DNA from: Parvibaculum sp963696585
GTDB taxonomy: Bacteria; Pseudomonadota; Alphaproteobacteria; Parvibaculales; Parvibaculaceae
NCBI GenBank assembly: GCA_963696585.1
Contig: CAVOKW010000032.1
Span: 1 to 64,000, forward strand
DNA length: 64,000 nucleotides
Direction: 5' to 3'
The notes below the pieces were generated by a model. It did not search any database. It was not told the DNA's origin and saw only the letters and a program-made list of their open reading frames with translations. Below, one piece after another: positions 50,519 through 58,627 of the stretch (positions within the stretch are counted from its first letter, which is position 1; every line of letters begins with the position of its first letter). Made by a program: the position numbers and the translations under genes.

Positions 50519-51367
50519 TCAGGGCTTGAATGCCGCTTTGGCCTGAGACAGGACGACATTACCGTTTTGCGTCTCGGCCTGCACGATCGCGACTCCGTCG
50601 CCCGTTTTCCACATCTTCGTTATAATGGTGTCGCCGAAATAGACCTGAGCGGCAAAGCGTCCGCTGAGAGATTTGAAGCGGGCGGGATCGTTGCCGCAAA
50701 GCTCGCGCAGGACCGCGCGGCCGACGAAGCCATATGTGCAAAGCCCGTGGACGAAAGGCTTTTCAAAGCCGCCCAGTTTGGCGAAGTCCGGATCGATGTG
50801 AATCGGATTGCGGTCGCCCGAGAGGCGATAGATTGCCCCTTGCTCGGGGCGCGTCACATCCTCGACCACGGCGTCAGGCGTCCGGTCCGGCGGCGTCGAG
50901 TCGACGCCCGAAGGGCCGCGCTCTCCGCCGAATCCGCCGGCGCCGCGCACAAATAGCGTCGCGTGAGTTTTGAAGAGGGGCCCCTTCTCGTCGGAACCCG
51001 TGCTCTCAACCCCGATAACGGCCGCCTTGCCTTTGTCCCAGACCTCGGAAACGCGTCCCGTTACCTTGATCTTGGCCGATGAGGGCAGGGGACGCAGCAA
51101 CTCGACGGATTGCTCGCCATGCAGCAGCATTTCCAACTTCATCTCGACGCCGCTCATCAGCCCGGCGAGCCCTCGCCCGCCAGGGATGACGGCATAGGTC
51201 GGCAGAACTTTCGGTCCTTTGCCTTCGTAAATGAAATCAAGCCCGTCGGCGGGACGCGCGCCGACGCCAAGTGCATAGAGCATCGTGTCCTTGTCGGACC
51301 ATTCCACATCGACGGCCGGAAACGTCATGCCGACCAGATCCTTCGAAATTGCCTTTTTTCCGCTCAT
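50519..51367 (-). CDS. MaoC-type (R)-specific enoyl-CoA hydratase, double hot-dog
   Basis: A 282-residue double hot-dog protein like the hydratase 2 part of eukaryotic multifunctional enzyme 2. The C-terminal half has the catalytic Asp185, Asn187 and His190 in SGDRNPIHID, followed by GFEKPFVHGLCTYG. It would hydrate 2-enoyl-CoA to the (3R)-hydroxyacyl-CoA, for which the SDR at 61108 of the matching dehydrogenase type could be the partner. The ATG at 51367 has AGGA upstream; a TTG at 51388 is the alternative. Confidence 0.92.
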   Translation of the reverse strand: MSGKKAISKDLVGMTFPAVDVEWSDKDTMLYALGVGARPADGLDFIYEGKGPKVLPTYAVIPGGRGLAGLMSGVEMKLEMLLHGEQSVELLRPLPSSAKIKVTGRVSEVWDKGKAAVIGVESTGSDEKGPLFKTHATLFVRGAGGFGGERGPSGVDSTPPDRTPDAVVEDVTRPEQGAIYRLSGDRNPIHIDPDFAKLGGFEKPFVHGLCTYGFVGRAVLRELCGNDPARFKSLSGRFAAQVYFGDTIITKMWKTGDGVAIVQAETQNGNVVLSQAKAAFKP

Positions 51368-51406
51368 TGTCGTGATCCTGTTCCCCAATTGTCATTTCTT
51401 GTCCGC

Positions 51407-51976
51407 TCAAGGTTTCTTGCCGTCCGGTGGCCAGGCGACGACGCCATCCTCAAGCGGGATTTTCAGGCTTTTGAGCAGTTGCGAGAAAAGCGTCCAGTTG
51501 CCGATGGCGACAACCAGTTCGATCCGTTCTTCGGCCGTTTTCAGGTGCGCCGCACAGGCAGTCCAGGTGGCGTCCGAAATCATGCCGCCGTCGAGCGTCT
51601 CGTCGGTCGCGGCGAGAATGGCGCGGTCGGCGTCGGACAGGCAGGACGCATTTTTCCAGTCCCGCGTGGCGACCAGATCCGCCTCAGGAATGTCCAGCAT
51701 GCGGGCGACTCGCCAATGTTGCGTCCATTCATAGAGCGATTTCGTCTTCCAACCGATGCGCATGATGATGAGTTCGCGTAGTCTTGCATCGAGCTTGTTG
51801 CCCTGGAAAAGTAGCGTGGTTAGTGTCGAGGCAAGTTCGCGCGCGACATCGGGATGCCGGAGCAAAACCCTGAAGACGCTGAGTGGTGCCATCTGTTCGG
51901 ATATGCCGGCTTTCGCGGCTGCGGCCGCCGCTTCCGCCATCGACAGCAGGGGAACCCTGGGCGTTTCGTCGGTCAT
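51407..51976 (-). CDS. carboxymuconolactone decarboxylase-like protein
   Basis: A 189-residue all-helical protein of the CMD/AhpD-like superfamily. LRELIIMRIGWKTKSLYEWTQHWRVA is the family core, with Trp-containing sequence in place of the CxxC of AhpD peroxidases. It is therefore not a peroxidase of that type, and a lyase or isomerase role is open. GGGGAGGAC precedes the ATG at 51976; the longer frame to 52027 has no site. It is first of the minus-strand operon with the MaoC and FadH genes. Confidence 0.88.
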   Translation of the reverse strand: MTDETPRVPLLSMAEAAAAAAKAGISEQMAPLSVFRVLLRHPDVARELASTLTTLLFQGNKLDARLRELIIMRIGWKTKSLYEWTQHWRVARMLDIPEADLVATRDWKNASCLSDADRAILAATDETLDGGMISDATWTACAAHLKTAEERIELVVAIGNWTLFSQLLKSLKIPLEDGVVAWPPDGKKP

Positions 51977-52044
51977 TATTTTGTCCTCCCCAAAATTTTG
52001 CGAGAATGGAAGTTTAGGGCTTCGCATCCTATCTTTGAGCCTTT

Positions 52045-52083
52045 ATAACACATACAAGGCTTAAAAAAATATATATGTGTTAT
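52045..52083. promoter_or_regulatory. long inverted repeat in divergent promoter (ATAACACATA ... TATGTGTTAT)
   Basis: Two exact 10-base inverted arms at 52045-52054 and 52074-52083 have centres 29 bases apart, close to three helical turns. They lie between the CMD and alcohol dehydrogenase operons. Related copies occur at 43665 and 25341. A smaller AGCCTT/AAGGCT repeat encloses the left arm. Confidence 0.5.
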
Positions 52084-52123
52084 CGACGCGTTGTCGGTGC
52101 AGACATGAAGCGGGGAGTCGAGA

Positions 52124-53218
52124 ATGTTGCCGAAAAAATCGATGGCGATGGTGCAGACGGCGCCGCGCAAACTCGAAGCCCGCGATTTGCCGATCCCCCA
52201 GATCGCCGACGACAGCGCCATCCTCCGCGTCGAAGCCTGCGGCATTTGCGGCAGCGATTACGAACAATACGAAGGGGTCTTGCGGACTCCGATGCCGGTG
52301 ATTCCGGGGCACGAACCTCTCGGGATCATCGAGGCAATCGGCGACAAGGCCGCCAGGCGCTGGGGCGTCGATGTTGGTGATCGGGTCGCCATCGAGACGA
52401 TGTTGTCATGCCATTGCTGCGACACCTGTGTCGGCGGGCATTATCACCTCTGCGACCGCCGCCAGATCTACTCGTATATTCCGCTCACGGAGGCGCCGGG
52501 CCTCTGGGGCGCCTATTCGCAATATATGTATCTCGCGCCCAACACGATCCTTCACAAGATGGACAAGGGCTTTCCAGCGGAGCTGGCGGTCATGTTCAAT
52601 CCGCTGGGTGCAGGCTTCCGCTGGGCGGTAGAGATTCCGCAGACGCAGGTTGGCGATACCGTTTTGATTTTTGGGCCCGGACAGCGCGGGCTTGCAAGCG
52701 TCGTTGCCGCACGTGAAGCCGGTGCGGGAAAGATCATCGTCACGGGGCTTGCGGCCGATTCAAACAAGCTCCAGATGGCCCTTGCTCTTGGTGCTGATCA
52801 CATTATCGATGTGCAGAACGAGAATGTTGTCGATCGTGTGCGGGCGCTGACAAACGGAAAGGGCGCGGACGTCGTCGTTGAGGTCACGTCCTACGCGACG
52901 CAGCCGGTCCGTGATGCGCTGGATTGTGTCCGTATGGGCGGCACGATCGTTCTTGCCGGCGTCAAGGGATTCAAGCCCGTTTCCGATTTCGTGTCCGACC
53001 TTATCGTCATGAAGGAAATCACCATCAAGGGCGCGATCGGCGTTACGTCGTCGGGATACAAGAAGGCGATCGAGATTATCGAGCGCCGCAAATATCCTCT
53101 TGAACTCATGCATACTCATAATTTCAAGCTTGAGGAAGCTGAGCTGGCGATCAAGACGCTGGCGCGCCAGATCGAGGGGCAGGAATCAGTCCATTCCTGT
53201 CTCATTCCGGTGACTTGA
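52124..53218 (+). CDS. zinc-dependent medium-chain alcohol dehydrogenase
   Basis: A 364-residue MDR enzyme. The catalytic zinc region has Cys42 (ICGSDYEQYEG) and His63-Glu64 (PGHEPLG). Structural zinc ligands Cys96, Cys99, Cys102 and Cys110 are all present. The nucleotide site is IFGPGQRG. It would oxidise a secondary or primary alcohol with NAD(P). It is first in the plus-strand operon that includes the second Ltp2/DUF35 pair and acyl-CoA dehydrogenases, so it may act on a P450 product or on a hydroxyacyl chain. Confidence 0.93.
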   Translation: MLPKKSMAMVQTAPRKLEARDLPIPQIADDSAILRVEACGICGSDYEQYEGVLRTPMPVIPGHEPLGIIEAIGDKAARRWGVDVGDRVAIETMLSCHCCDTCVGGHYHLCDRRQIYSYIPLTEAPGLWGAYSQYMYLAPNTILHKMDKGFPAELAVMFNPLGAGFRWAVEIPQTQVGDTVLIFGPGQRGLASVVAAREAGAGKIIVTGLAADSNKLQMALALGADHIIDVQNENVVDRVRALTNGKGADVVVEVTSYATQPVRDALDCVRMGGTIVLAGVKGFKPVSDFVSDLIVMKEITIKGAIGVTSSGYKKAIEIIERRKYPLELMHTHNFKLEEAELAIKTLARQIEGQESVHSCLIPVT

Positions 53219-53247
53219 TCTGTCTACAGAATATTTTTCAAACGGAA

Positions 53248-53279
53248 GCATGCAGCGGCTCAACGAAAAGGCTGCGTGC
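53248..53279. other. stem-loop between alcohol dehydrogenase and Ltp2-like genes
   Basis: GCATGCAGC pairs with GCTGCGTGC (one wobble pair) around a 14-base loop in the 89-base gap. No T-run follows. Confidence 0.4.
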
Positions 53280-53307
53280 GGGGAGCAATGATGATGAGGG
53301 CAGTTTC

Positions 53308-54477
53308 GTGAAGAATTTCAGCGACAAGGCTGCGATCGTCGGGATCGGCGAGACAAACTATGTAAAAGGGTCGGACCAGACGGCCGTGGCCATGATGCTC
53401 GATGCCGCCAGGCGGGCCATCGCGGATGCGGGGCTGAAGCCCAGGGACATTGATGGCATGGTGCCGCCGCCCGTCTATACAACGTCGGAAGAATTGGCCG
53501 CCAACCTCGGCGTCGATGTGTTGCGATATGCCTCGACGGTCAACATGGGCGGCGCGAGCCCGACCACGGCGTTGCAGAATGCCGCCATGGCCGTGGCTTC
53601 CGGTGTCTGCGACAACGTGCTGGTCACGCTCGGCTGGAACGGCTATTCGGCGCTGCGGCCTAAAGCGGGGGTGCCGCCAAGCCGACCGATGAATATGAAC
53701 ACGCTGACCTCGACCATCCGGGGTTACTATCTCCCCTATGGCGTTCTGTTGCCGGTGCAGATGTATGCCTGGCTCGCGACGCGGCATTCGAAACTTTACA
53801 ATGTCAGCCCCGAGGCGACGGGTTGGATTGCGATGGCGTGCCGCAAGCATGCCCAACTCAACGACCGTGCCCTGACCTGCGGCCAACCGATGACGATGGA
53901 TGACTACATGCGGTCGCGCATGGTGTCCTCGCCGTTCCGTTTATTCGATTGCTGTCTCGAAACGGATGGGGCCTGCGCCGTCGTGGTGACGAGCGCCGAG
54001 CGGGCGAAGGACTTGCCTCACAGGCCGGTCTATATCTCCGGCGCGGCCGAGGGCCATCCTTATCCTGCCGACGATATTCCGTCACGGCCGGATCCTTTCA
54101 AGATCGGTTTGAGCTACGCCGCGCCACGCGCTTTCGCCATGGCCGGCGTGACACCGAAGGACATGGACTTTCTGCAGGTCTACGACTGTTTCACCTATGT
54201 CGTGCTGCTCCAGCTCGAAGCCCTGGGCTATTTCGAGCCGGGTGGCGCACTCGATTTCGTCAAGGATGGACAGATCGAGCTCGGCGGCAAGTTCCCGCTC
54301 AATACGCATGGCGGACTTTTGAGCGAGGCGCATGTGTGGGGCCTCAATCATGTGCTTGAGGCGACCCGCCAATTGCGCGGCGATGCGGGCAAGCGGCAAA
54401 TTCCGGATGCCGAAATCGGACTCGTGACCGGATGGGGCGATCTCGGCGATGGCAGCCTCGCGATTTTGAGGAGATAA
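53308..54477 (+). CDS. thiolase-fold, SCP2/Ltp2-like protein (second copy, GTG start)
   Basis: A 389-residue Ltp2-branch thiolase-fold protein. The nucleophile position reads NMGGASPTTALQ with no Cys, and the C-terminal segment is TGWGDLGDGS. The YDCFTYV tyrosine matches YDSFT in the first copy at 3775. The partner DUF35 gene follows after two bases. The GTG at 53308 has GAGGG eight bases upstream; no in-frame ATG is nearby. A retro-aldol side-chain cleavage after hydration of an alpha-beta unsaturated CoA ester is the likely role, with the flanking acyl-CoA dehydrogenases supplying the unsaturation. Confidence 0.9.
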   Translation: MKNFSDKAAIVGIGETNYVKGSDQTAVAMMLDAARRAIADAGLKPRDIDGMVPPPVYTTSEELAANLGVDVLRYASTVNMGGASPTTALQNAAMAVASGVCDNVLVTLGWNGYSALRPKAGVPPSRPMNMNTLTSTIRGYYLPYGVLLPVQMYAWLATRHSKLYNVSPEATGWIAMACRKHAQLNDRALTCGQPMTMDDYMRSRMVSSPFRLFDCCLETDGACAVVVTSAERAKDLPHRPVYISGAAEGHPYPADDIPSRPDPFKIGLSYAAPRAFAMAGVTPKDMDFLQVYDCFTYVVLLQLEALGYFEPGGALDFVKDGQIELGGKFPLNTHGGLLSEAHVWGLNHVLEATRQLRGDAGKRQIPDAEIGLVTGWGDLGDGSLAILRR

Positions 54478-54479
54478 AA

Positions 54480-54902
54480 ATGGAATTTGAGCAACCGAAA
54501 TATCCTCAGCCCGCGACCGTCGATCCGGTCGATGCGGAGTTCTGGAAGCTTTGCCAGGACGGCGTCCTGCGTTTTCAGCAGTGCAGCCATTGTGACACCT
54601 GGCGGTTCCTGCCGCGTTACATGTGCGCAAAATGTGGTTCGCCGGATTACGAGTGGATGCCGAGCAGCGGGCGCGGCCGCATTTTTTCCTGGACGGTGAC
54701 CTACCAGCCCTTCCATCCGGCTTTCGCACGCGACGTGCCCTACATAGCTGCGGTCGTGGAATTGGAAGAAGGCGTCCGCATGGCGACGCGCTTGCTCGAC
54801 TGCGACCCGGAGGCGGTGGAACTCGACATGCCTGTGGCCCTCGTCTTCAAGGACATCGGCGACGGATTCATGCTTCCGTGTTTCAAGCCTGCCCTGAAAT
54901 AA
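54480..54902 (+). CDS. DUF35 zinc-ribbon/OB-fold protein (second copy)
   Basis: A 140-residue ChsH2-like protein with zinc-ribbon Cys35, Cys38, Cys49 and Cys52 (CSHC...CAKC) and a C-terminal OB domain. The ATG is three bases after the Ltp2-like stop, with GAGGAG upstream. The ACAD pair that follows gives the order aldolase, DUF35, ACAD-alpha, ACAD-beta known from steroid side-chain degradation. Confidence 0.92.
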   Translation: MEFEQPKYPQPATVDPVDAEFWKLCQDGVLRFQQCSHCDTWRFLPRYMCAKCGSPDYEWMPSSGRGRIFSWTVTYQPFHPAFARDVPYIAAVVELEEGVRMATRLLDCDPEAVELDMPVALVFKDIGDGFMLPCFKPALK

Positions 54903-54941
54903 AAACAGAGCCAATCGCCATCTACGCATCGGAGATCTAAA

Positions 54942-56135
54942 ATGGATTTGGCATACGGCCCCCAATACGAGGCCTTCCGGGAAGAGGTCAGGGCGTTCCT
55001 GGCAAAACATAAAAATCAGGCACCCAAGGGTCTCGGCGCTGCCGGGCGCCCGTCTCCCGAAGCCTGTGCCTGGCAGCAACTGCTGATCCAGCACGGCTAT
55101 GCCGCGCGGACGATTCCGAAAGACTATGGCGGCTATGGCGCCAAGCCGGACATTCTCGAATCGCGCATCATCGCGGAGGAATTTTCCGCTGCTCGTGTGC
55201 CTTCGGCGTTGCAGAACCAGGGTATCTCCATGCTGGTGCCGACGCTTCTGGAACTTGGCACCGAGGAGCAAAAGAAAAAATGGGTGAAGCCGACGCTTCG
55301 TGGCGAGGTGGTCTGGTGCCAGGGATATTCCGAGCCGGGGTCAGGTTCAGACCTCGCCAGCCTTCAGACCAAGGCGACTGTGGATGGCGACGATTTCGTC
55401 ATCAACGGCCAGAAAATCTGGACCAGTACCGCGCACGAGGCGGACATGATCTTCTGCCTGGTGCGCACCGAGCCCGACAAGCCGAAGCATGAAGGCATTT
55501 CCTATCTGATCTTCTCGATGAAGACGCCCGGCATCGAAGTCCGTCCGCTCACCACCATGACGGGCCATGCCGAATTCAACGAAGTCTTCTTCACCGATGT
55601 GCGCGTGCCGAAGACGCAGATCGTCGGCCAGCGCGGGCAGGGATGGTTTGTCGCCAACGCGACCTTGAAGCATGAGCGCGGAATGCTCGGCGATCCGGCG
55701 GCCATGGAAACCAGGTTCCAGGCCCTTGTCGACGTGATGCGCGAGGAGACTGTCGACGGGCAGCGGGCCATCGACAATCCGGTTTTCCGGGACCGCCTGA
55801 TCAGGCTTCAGGCGGAACTTGCCGCCATGAAGTTCAATGGGCTCCGGCTGCTGACCAGCGCCAGCAAGGGCGAGGATCCCGGCTTGGCGCGTCTGATCGT
55901 GAAGCTTCAATCCTGCGAACTGACCCATCAAATATCGGCGCTCGCGATCGACGTCATGGGAGAGTTTGGCATTCTCTACGATGACAGCCCCTATCTGCGC
56001 AGCCACGGCTCGTGGCAGTGGGGATACATGTTTCAGCTTGGGCTCATCATCGGCGGCGGTACGGCGCAGATTCAGAAAAACATCATTTCGGAACGTGGGC
56101 TTGGTATGCCGCGTGAACCGAAGCAGGCAAAATAG
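54942..56135 (+). CDS. acyl-CoA dehydrogenase, alpha-type subunit of a heteromeric enzyme
   Basis: A 397-residue ACAD. It has GYSEPGSGSDLASL and NGQKIWTSTAHEAD. The canonical C-terminal Glu position is Gly372 (IGGGTAQIQ). Instead a glutamate is present in KHERGML, the alternative base position used by isovaleryl-CoA and steroid-type alpha subunits. The next gene encodes a short ACAD of the beta type, so an alpha2beta2 complex is likely, as in steroid side-chain dehydrogenases. Confidence 0.92.
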   Translation: MDLAYGPQYEAFREEVRAFLAKHKNQAPKGLGAAGRPSPEACAWQQLLIQHGYAARTIPKDYGGYGAKPDILESRIIAEEFSAARVPSALQNQGISMLVPTLLELGTEEQKKKWVKPTLRGEVVWCQGYSEPGSGSDLASLQTKATVDGDDFVINGQKIWTSTAHEADMIFCLVRTEPDKPKHEGISYLIFSMKTPGIEVRPLTTMTGHAEFNEVFFTDVRVPKTQIVGQRGQGWFVANATLKHERGMLGDPAAMETRFQALVDVMREETVDGQRAIDNPVFRDRLIRLQAELAAMKFNGLRLLTSASKGEDPGLARLIVKLQSCELTHQISALAIDVMGEFGILYDDSPYLRSHGSWQWGYMFQLGLIIGGGTAQIQKNIISERGLGMPREPKQAK

Positions 56136-56146
56136 GGATTTATCCG

Positions 56147-57232
56147 ATGGAATTTGCATTGTCGGAAGAGCAGCGCATGTTGCAGGACAGCGTCCGCCGT
56201 TTTCTTGAACAGAATGCGTCGCTTGACAAGGTGCGGCTTGCCGCCGCGAACACGCATACCGTTCAGCGGTCCCTGTGGGCGGGTGCCAGCGAGATGGGCA
56301 TCCCTGGAATGCTGATCCCGGAAGATTTTGGCGGCATGGGTCTTGGATTTCTCGACGCGGCGATCGTTTACGAGATGGTCGGTCGGCATGTCGCCCCGCT
56401 GCCTTTCCTTGGGGCGGCTGTCATGGCGCCGCTCGCGCTGATGCTCGCAGGAAACGAGGCTCAGCAGAGAAAGTGGCTTCCGAAGATCGCTGCGGGCGAG
56501 GTTGTCGCAGGCGTGGCCGTCACGGAAAGCATCGGCATCCGCGAAGATGCCGGCGTGAAAGCGCGGAATGGAATGCTCACGGGCAAGTCCCTCTTCGTCA
56601 TCGACTGGGCTGAGGCCGATCTCTACATCGTGGCCGACAGCGACCATGGATTTCATCTCGTTTTGCCCGACGCGAAGGGTTTGTCGCGGCGGGCGCTCAA
56701 CACCATCGACAAGACCCGATCGGTTGGCGAACTTGTCTTCGATCAGGTCGCGGCTGAGCCCTTGCCCCGATCCAGCGCCGACGCGGTTGCGCGGGTGATA
56801 GATGCCGGCAGGGTCATGCTTGCCGCCGATACCCTCGGTGCGGGTCAGATGATGATCGAGAAGGCGGTCGCTTATGCGGGAGAGCGCAAGCAGTTCGGTC
56901 GCGTGATCGGGTCGTTTCAGGCCGTGAAGCACCTCTGCGCCGAGATGGCGGCCGCTCTCGAACCATCGCGTTCGCTGGTGTGGTATGCGGCCCATGCGCT
57001 GGATGAGGTGCCGGACGACGCGCGCCTCATGGCATGTCATGCCAAGAGCCACCTGTCGGAAGTGGGCCGCTTCGTCGCGCGCACCGCGACAGAGGTTCAT
57101 GGCGGCATGGGCTTCACCGATCTGCTTGGCCTGCATTACTGGTTCAAGCGTATTGGTTTCGACCGGCAGATGCTGGGCGGGCCGGAGCTGGTTCGTCTTG
57201 AAGCCGCGCGCTTGCAGGGCTGGGCTGCCTAG
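56147..57232 (+). CDS. acyl-CoA dehydrogenase, beta-type subunit
   Basis: A 361-residue ACAD-fold protein that lacks the usual EPGSGSD and base motifs. It has FALSEEQRMLQDSVRRFL at the N terminus, MIPEDFGGMGLGFLD, and EVHGGMGFTDLLGLHYWFKR at the C terminus, where beta-type subunits contribute to FAD binding. It starts 11 bases after the alpha-type gene. Together they probably form one heterotetrameric dehydrogenase for bulky acyl-CoAs. Confidence 0.9.
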   Translation: MEFALSEEQRMLQDSVRRFLEQNASLDKVRLAAANTHTVQRSLWAGASEMGIPGMLIPEDFGGMGLGFLDAAIVYEMVGRHVAPLPFLGAAVMAPLALMLAGNEAQQRKWLPKIAAGEVVAGVAVTESIGIREDAGVKARNGMLTGKSLFVIDWAEADLYIVADSDHGFHLVLPDAKGLSRRALNTIDKTRSVGELVFDQVAAEPLPRSSADAVARVIDAGRVMLAADTLGAGQMMIEKAVAYAGERKQFGRVIGSFQAVKHLCAEMAAALEPSRSLVWYAAHALDEVPDDARLMACHAKSHLSEVGRFVARTATEVHGGMGFTDLLGLHYWFKRIGFDRQMLGGPELVRLEAARLQGWAA

Positions 57233-57335
57233 ACCCCGCCTGGATATCGGGAAGCATGGATATGGCTGTCGATGAGTGTTGCCGCGACTCATGGCGCGGT
57301 GATATTTGCACCGGCACGGCAATGGGGAGATACGC

Positions 57336-58535
57336 ATGAATATCGACTTCACGCCGGAGGATGAGGCATTTCGCGACGAGGTTCGCGGATTTATCGCGGC
57401 GAATCTTCCGCCGGAATGTGCGGATTCGCCGGCTCTGGGTGTGATGACCGACAAAAGTCTGGTCAAGCGCTGGCACAAGACGCTTTACGAAAAAGGCTGG
57501 GCCGCGCCCGCCTGGCCTGAGGCGTATGGCGGCACGGGATGGAACGCGACGCAGCGGTTTATCTTCAACGAGGAAATCGCCAGAGCCAATGCACCGCGTC
57601 TGATGCCCTTCGGGCTGACCATGGTTGGCCCGGTGATCTATACCTTCGGCAACGCCGAACAGAAGAGCCGCCACTTGCAGGGCATACTTTCGGGCGACGT
57701 CTGGTGGTGCCAGGGCTATTCGGAACCGGGCGCCGGTTCCGATCTTGCCTCGCTTAAAACGATGGCGGTACGCGACGGCGATCATTACGTCGTCAACGGC
57801 CAGAAAATATGGACGTCCTATGCGCATGAGGCTGACTGGATTTTCTGCCTGGTGCGTACCGAACAGAGCGCCAAGCGGCAGGAAGGGATTTCCTTCCTGC
57901 TCATCGACATGAGGACACCCGGCATCGAAGTGCGTCCGATCATCTCGATCGCCGGTCTGCACCATCTCAACGAAGTGTTTTTTACCGACGTCAAGGTGCC
58001 GGTGCAAAATCTCATAGGCGAGGAAAACAAGGGTTGGACCTACGCCAAGTACCTGCTTGTCCATGAGAGAACGAGTATCGGCGGCGTTCCCGAGTCCAAG
58101 AAGAAGGCGGCGCATATCAGGGCGATAGCACGAACGGAGCGGAATGCGGATGGGGGGGCGTTGATGGACGATCCCGCGTTCCAGCGCAAACTCGCCGAGA
58201 TAGAAGTCAAGCTCACCAGTCTTGAATACATGAATCTGCGGATTCTCGCCGATGCGGCGGCGGGAAAGGCGGTTGGACCGCAATCGTCCCTGCTGAAGAT
58301 CGTCGGCAGCGAGGTTCAGCAGGCTTTGGGTGAACTCGCTGTTGAAGCCGTCGGCTATTATATCGAACCGTTCGAGCAGGGAGCCCTGTCTGGCGGCGTC
58401 AACGCACGGGATATAGGCCCTGCCCATACGCGGAACGTGTGGGCGGATTACGGCTATGGCCGCGCCGCGAGCATCTATGGTGGATCGAATGAGATTCAAC
58501 ACGACGTTATCGCCAAGGCGGTCCTTAATCTTTGA
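57336..58535 (+). CDS. pimC: pimeloyl-CoA dehydrogenase large-subunit-like ACAD (copy A)
   Basis: A 399-residue alpha-type ACAD. The long WWCQGYSEPGAGSDLASL and NGQKIWTSYAHEADWIFCLVRT motifs match PimC-type subunits. The C-terminal base is Gly (YGGSNEIQ), with Glu in HERTSIGG as the probable base. It is a close paralogue of the next gene. PimC/PimD dehydrogenate pimeloyl-CoA, which is the BadI product predicted at 17129. The ATG at 57336 has GGGGAGA upstream. Confidence 0.9.
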   Translation: MNIDFTPEDEAFRDEVRGFIAANLPPECADSPALGVMTDKSLVKRWHKTLYEKGWAAPAWPEAYGGTGWNATQRFIFNEEIARANAPRLMPFGLTMVGPVIYTFGNAEQKSRHLQGILSGDVWWCQGYSEPGAGSDLASLKTMAVRDGDHYVVNGQKIWTSYAHEADWIFCLVRTEQSAKRQEGISFLLIDMRTPGIEVRPIISIAGLHHLNEVFFTDVKVPVQNLIGEENKGWTYAKYLLVHERTSIGGVPESKKKAAHIRAIARTERNADGGALMDDPAFQRKLAEIEVKLTSLEYMNLRILADAAAGKAVGPQSSLLKIVGSEVQQALGELAVEAVGYYIEPFEQGALSGGVNARDIGPAHTRNVWADYGYGRAASIYGGSNEIQHDVIAKAVLNL

Positions 58536-58627
58536 AAGCGGCGGATAATTTGGTCTTTTGCCCGCTCGGATAAATTCATTACAATCAAGACGCAAACACT
58601 CAGATCGTTGCCACGAAAGGTCAGTAG

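Noticed and set aside
48826..50529. 567-residue open frame on the plus strand opposite fadH
   Set aside because: Antisense shadow of fadH; the fadH frame has all cofactor motifs at expected positions.
57272..57292. ATGAGT-N9-ACTCAT inverted repeat before the PimC-like copy A
   Set aside because: Short, unextended and without related copies; not enough to call a regulatory site.
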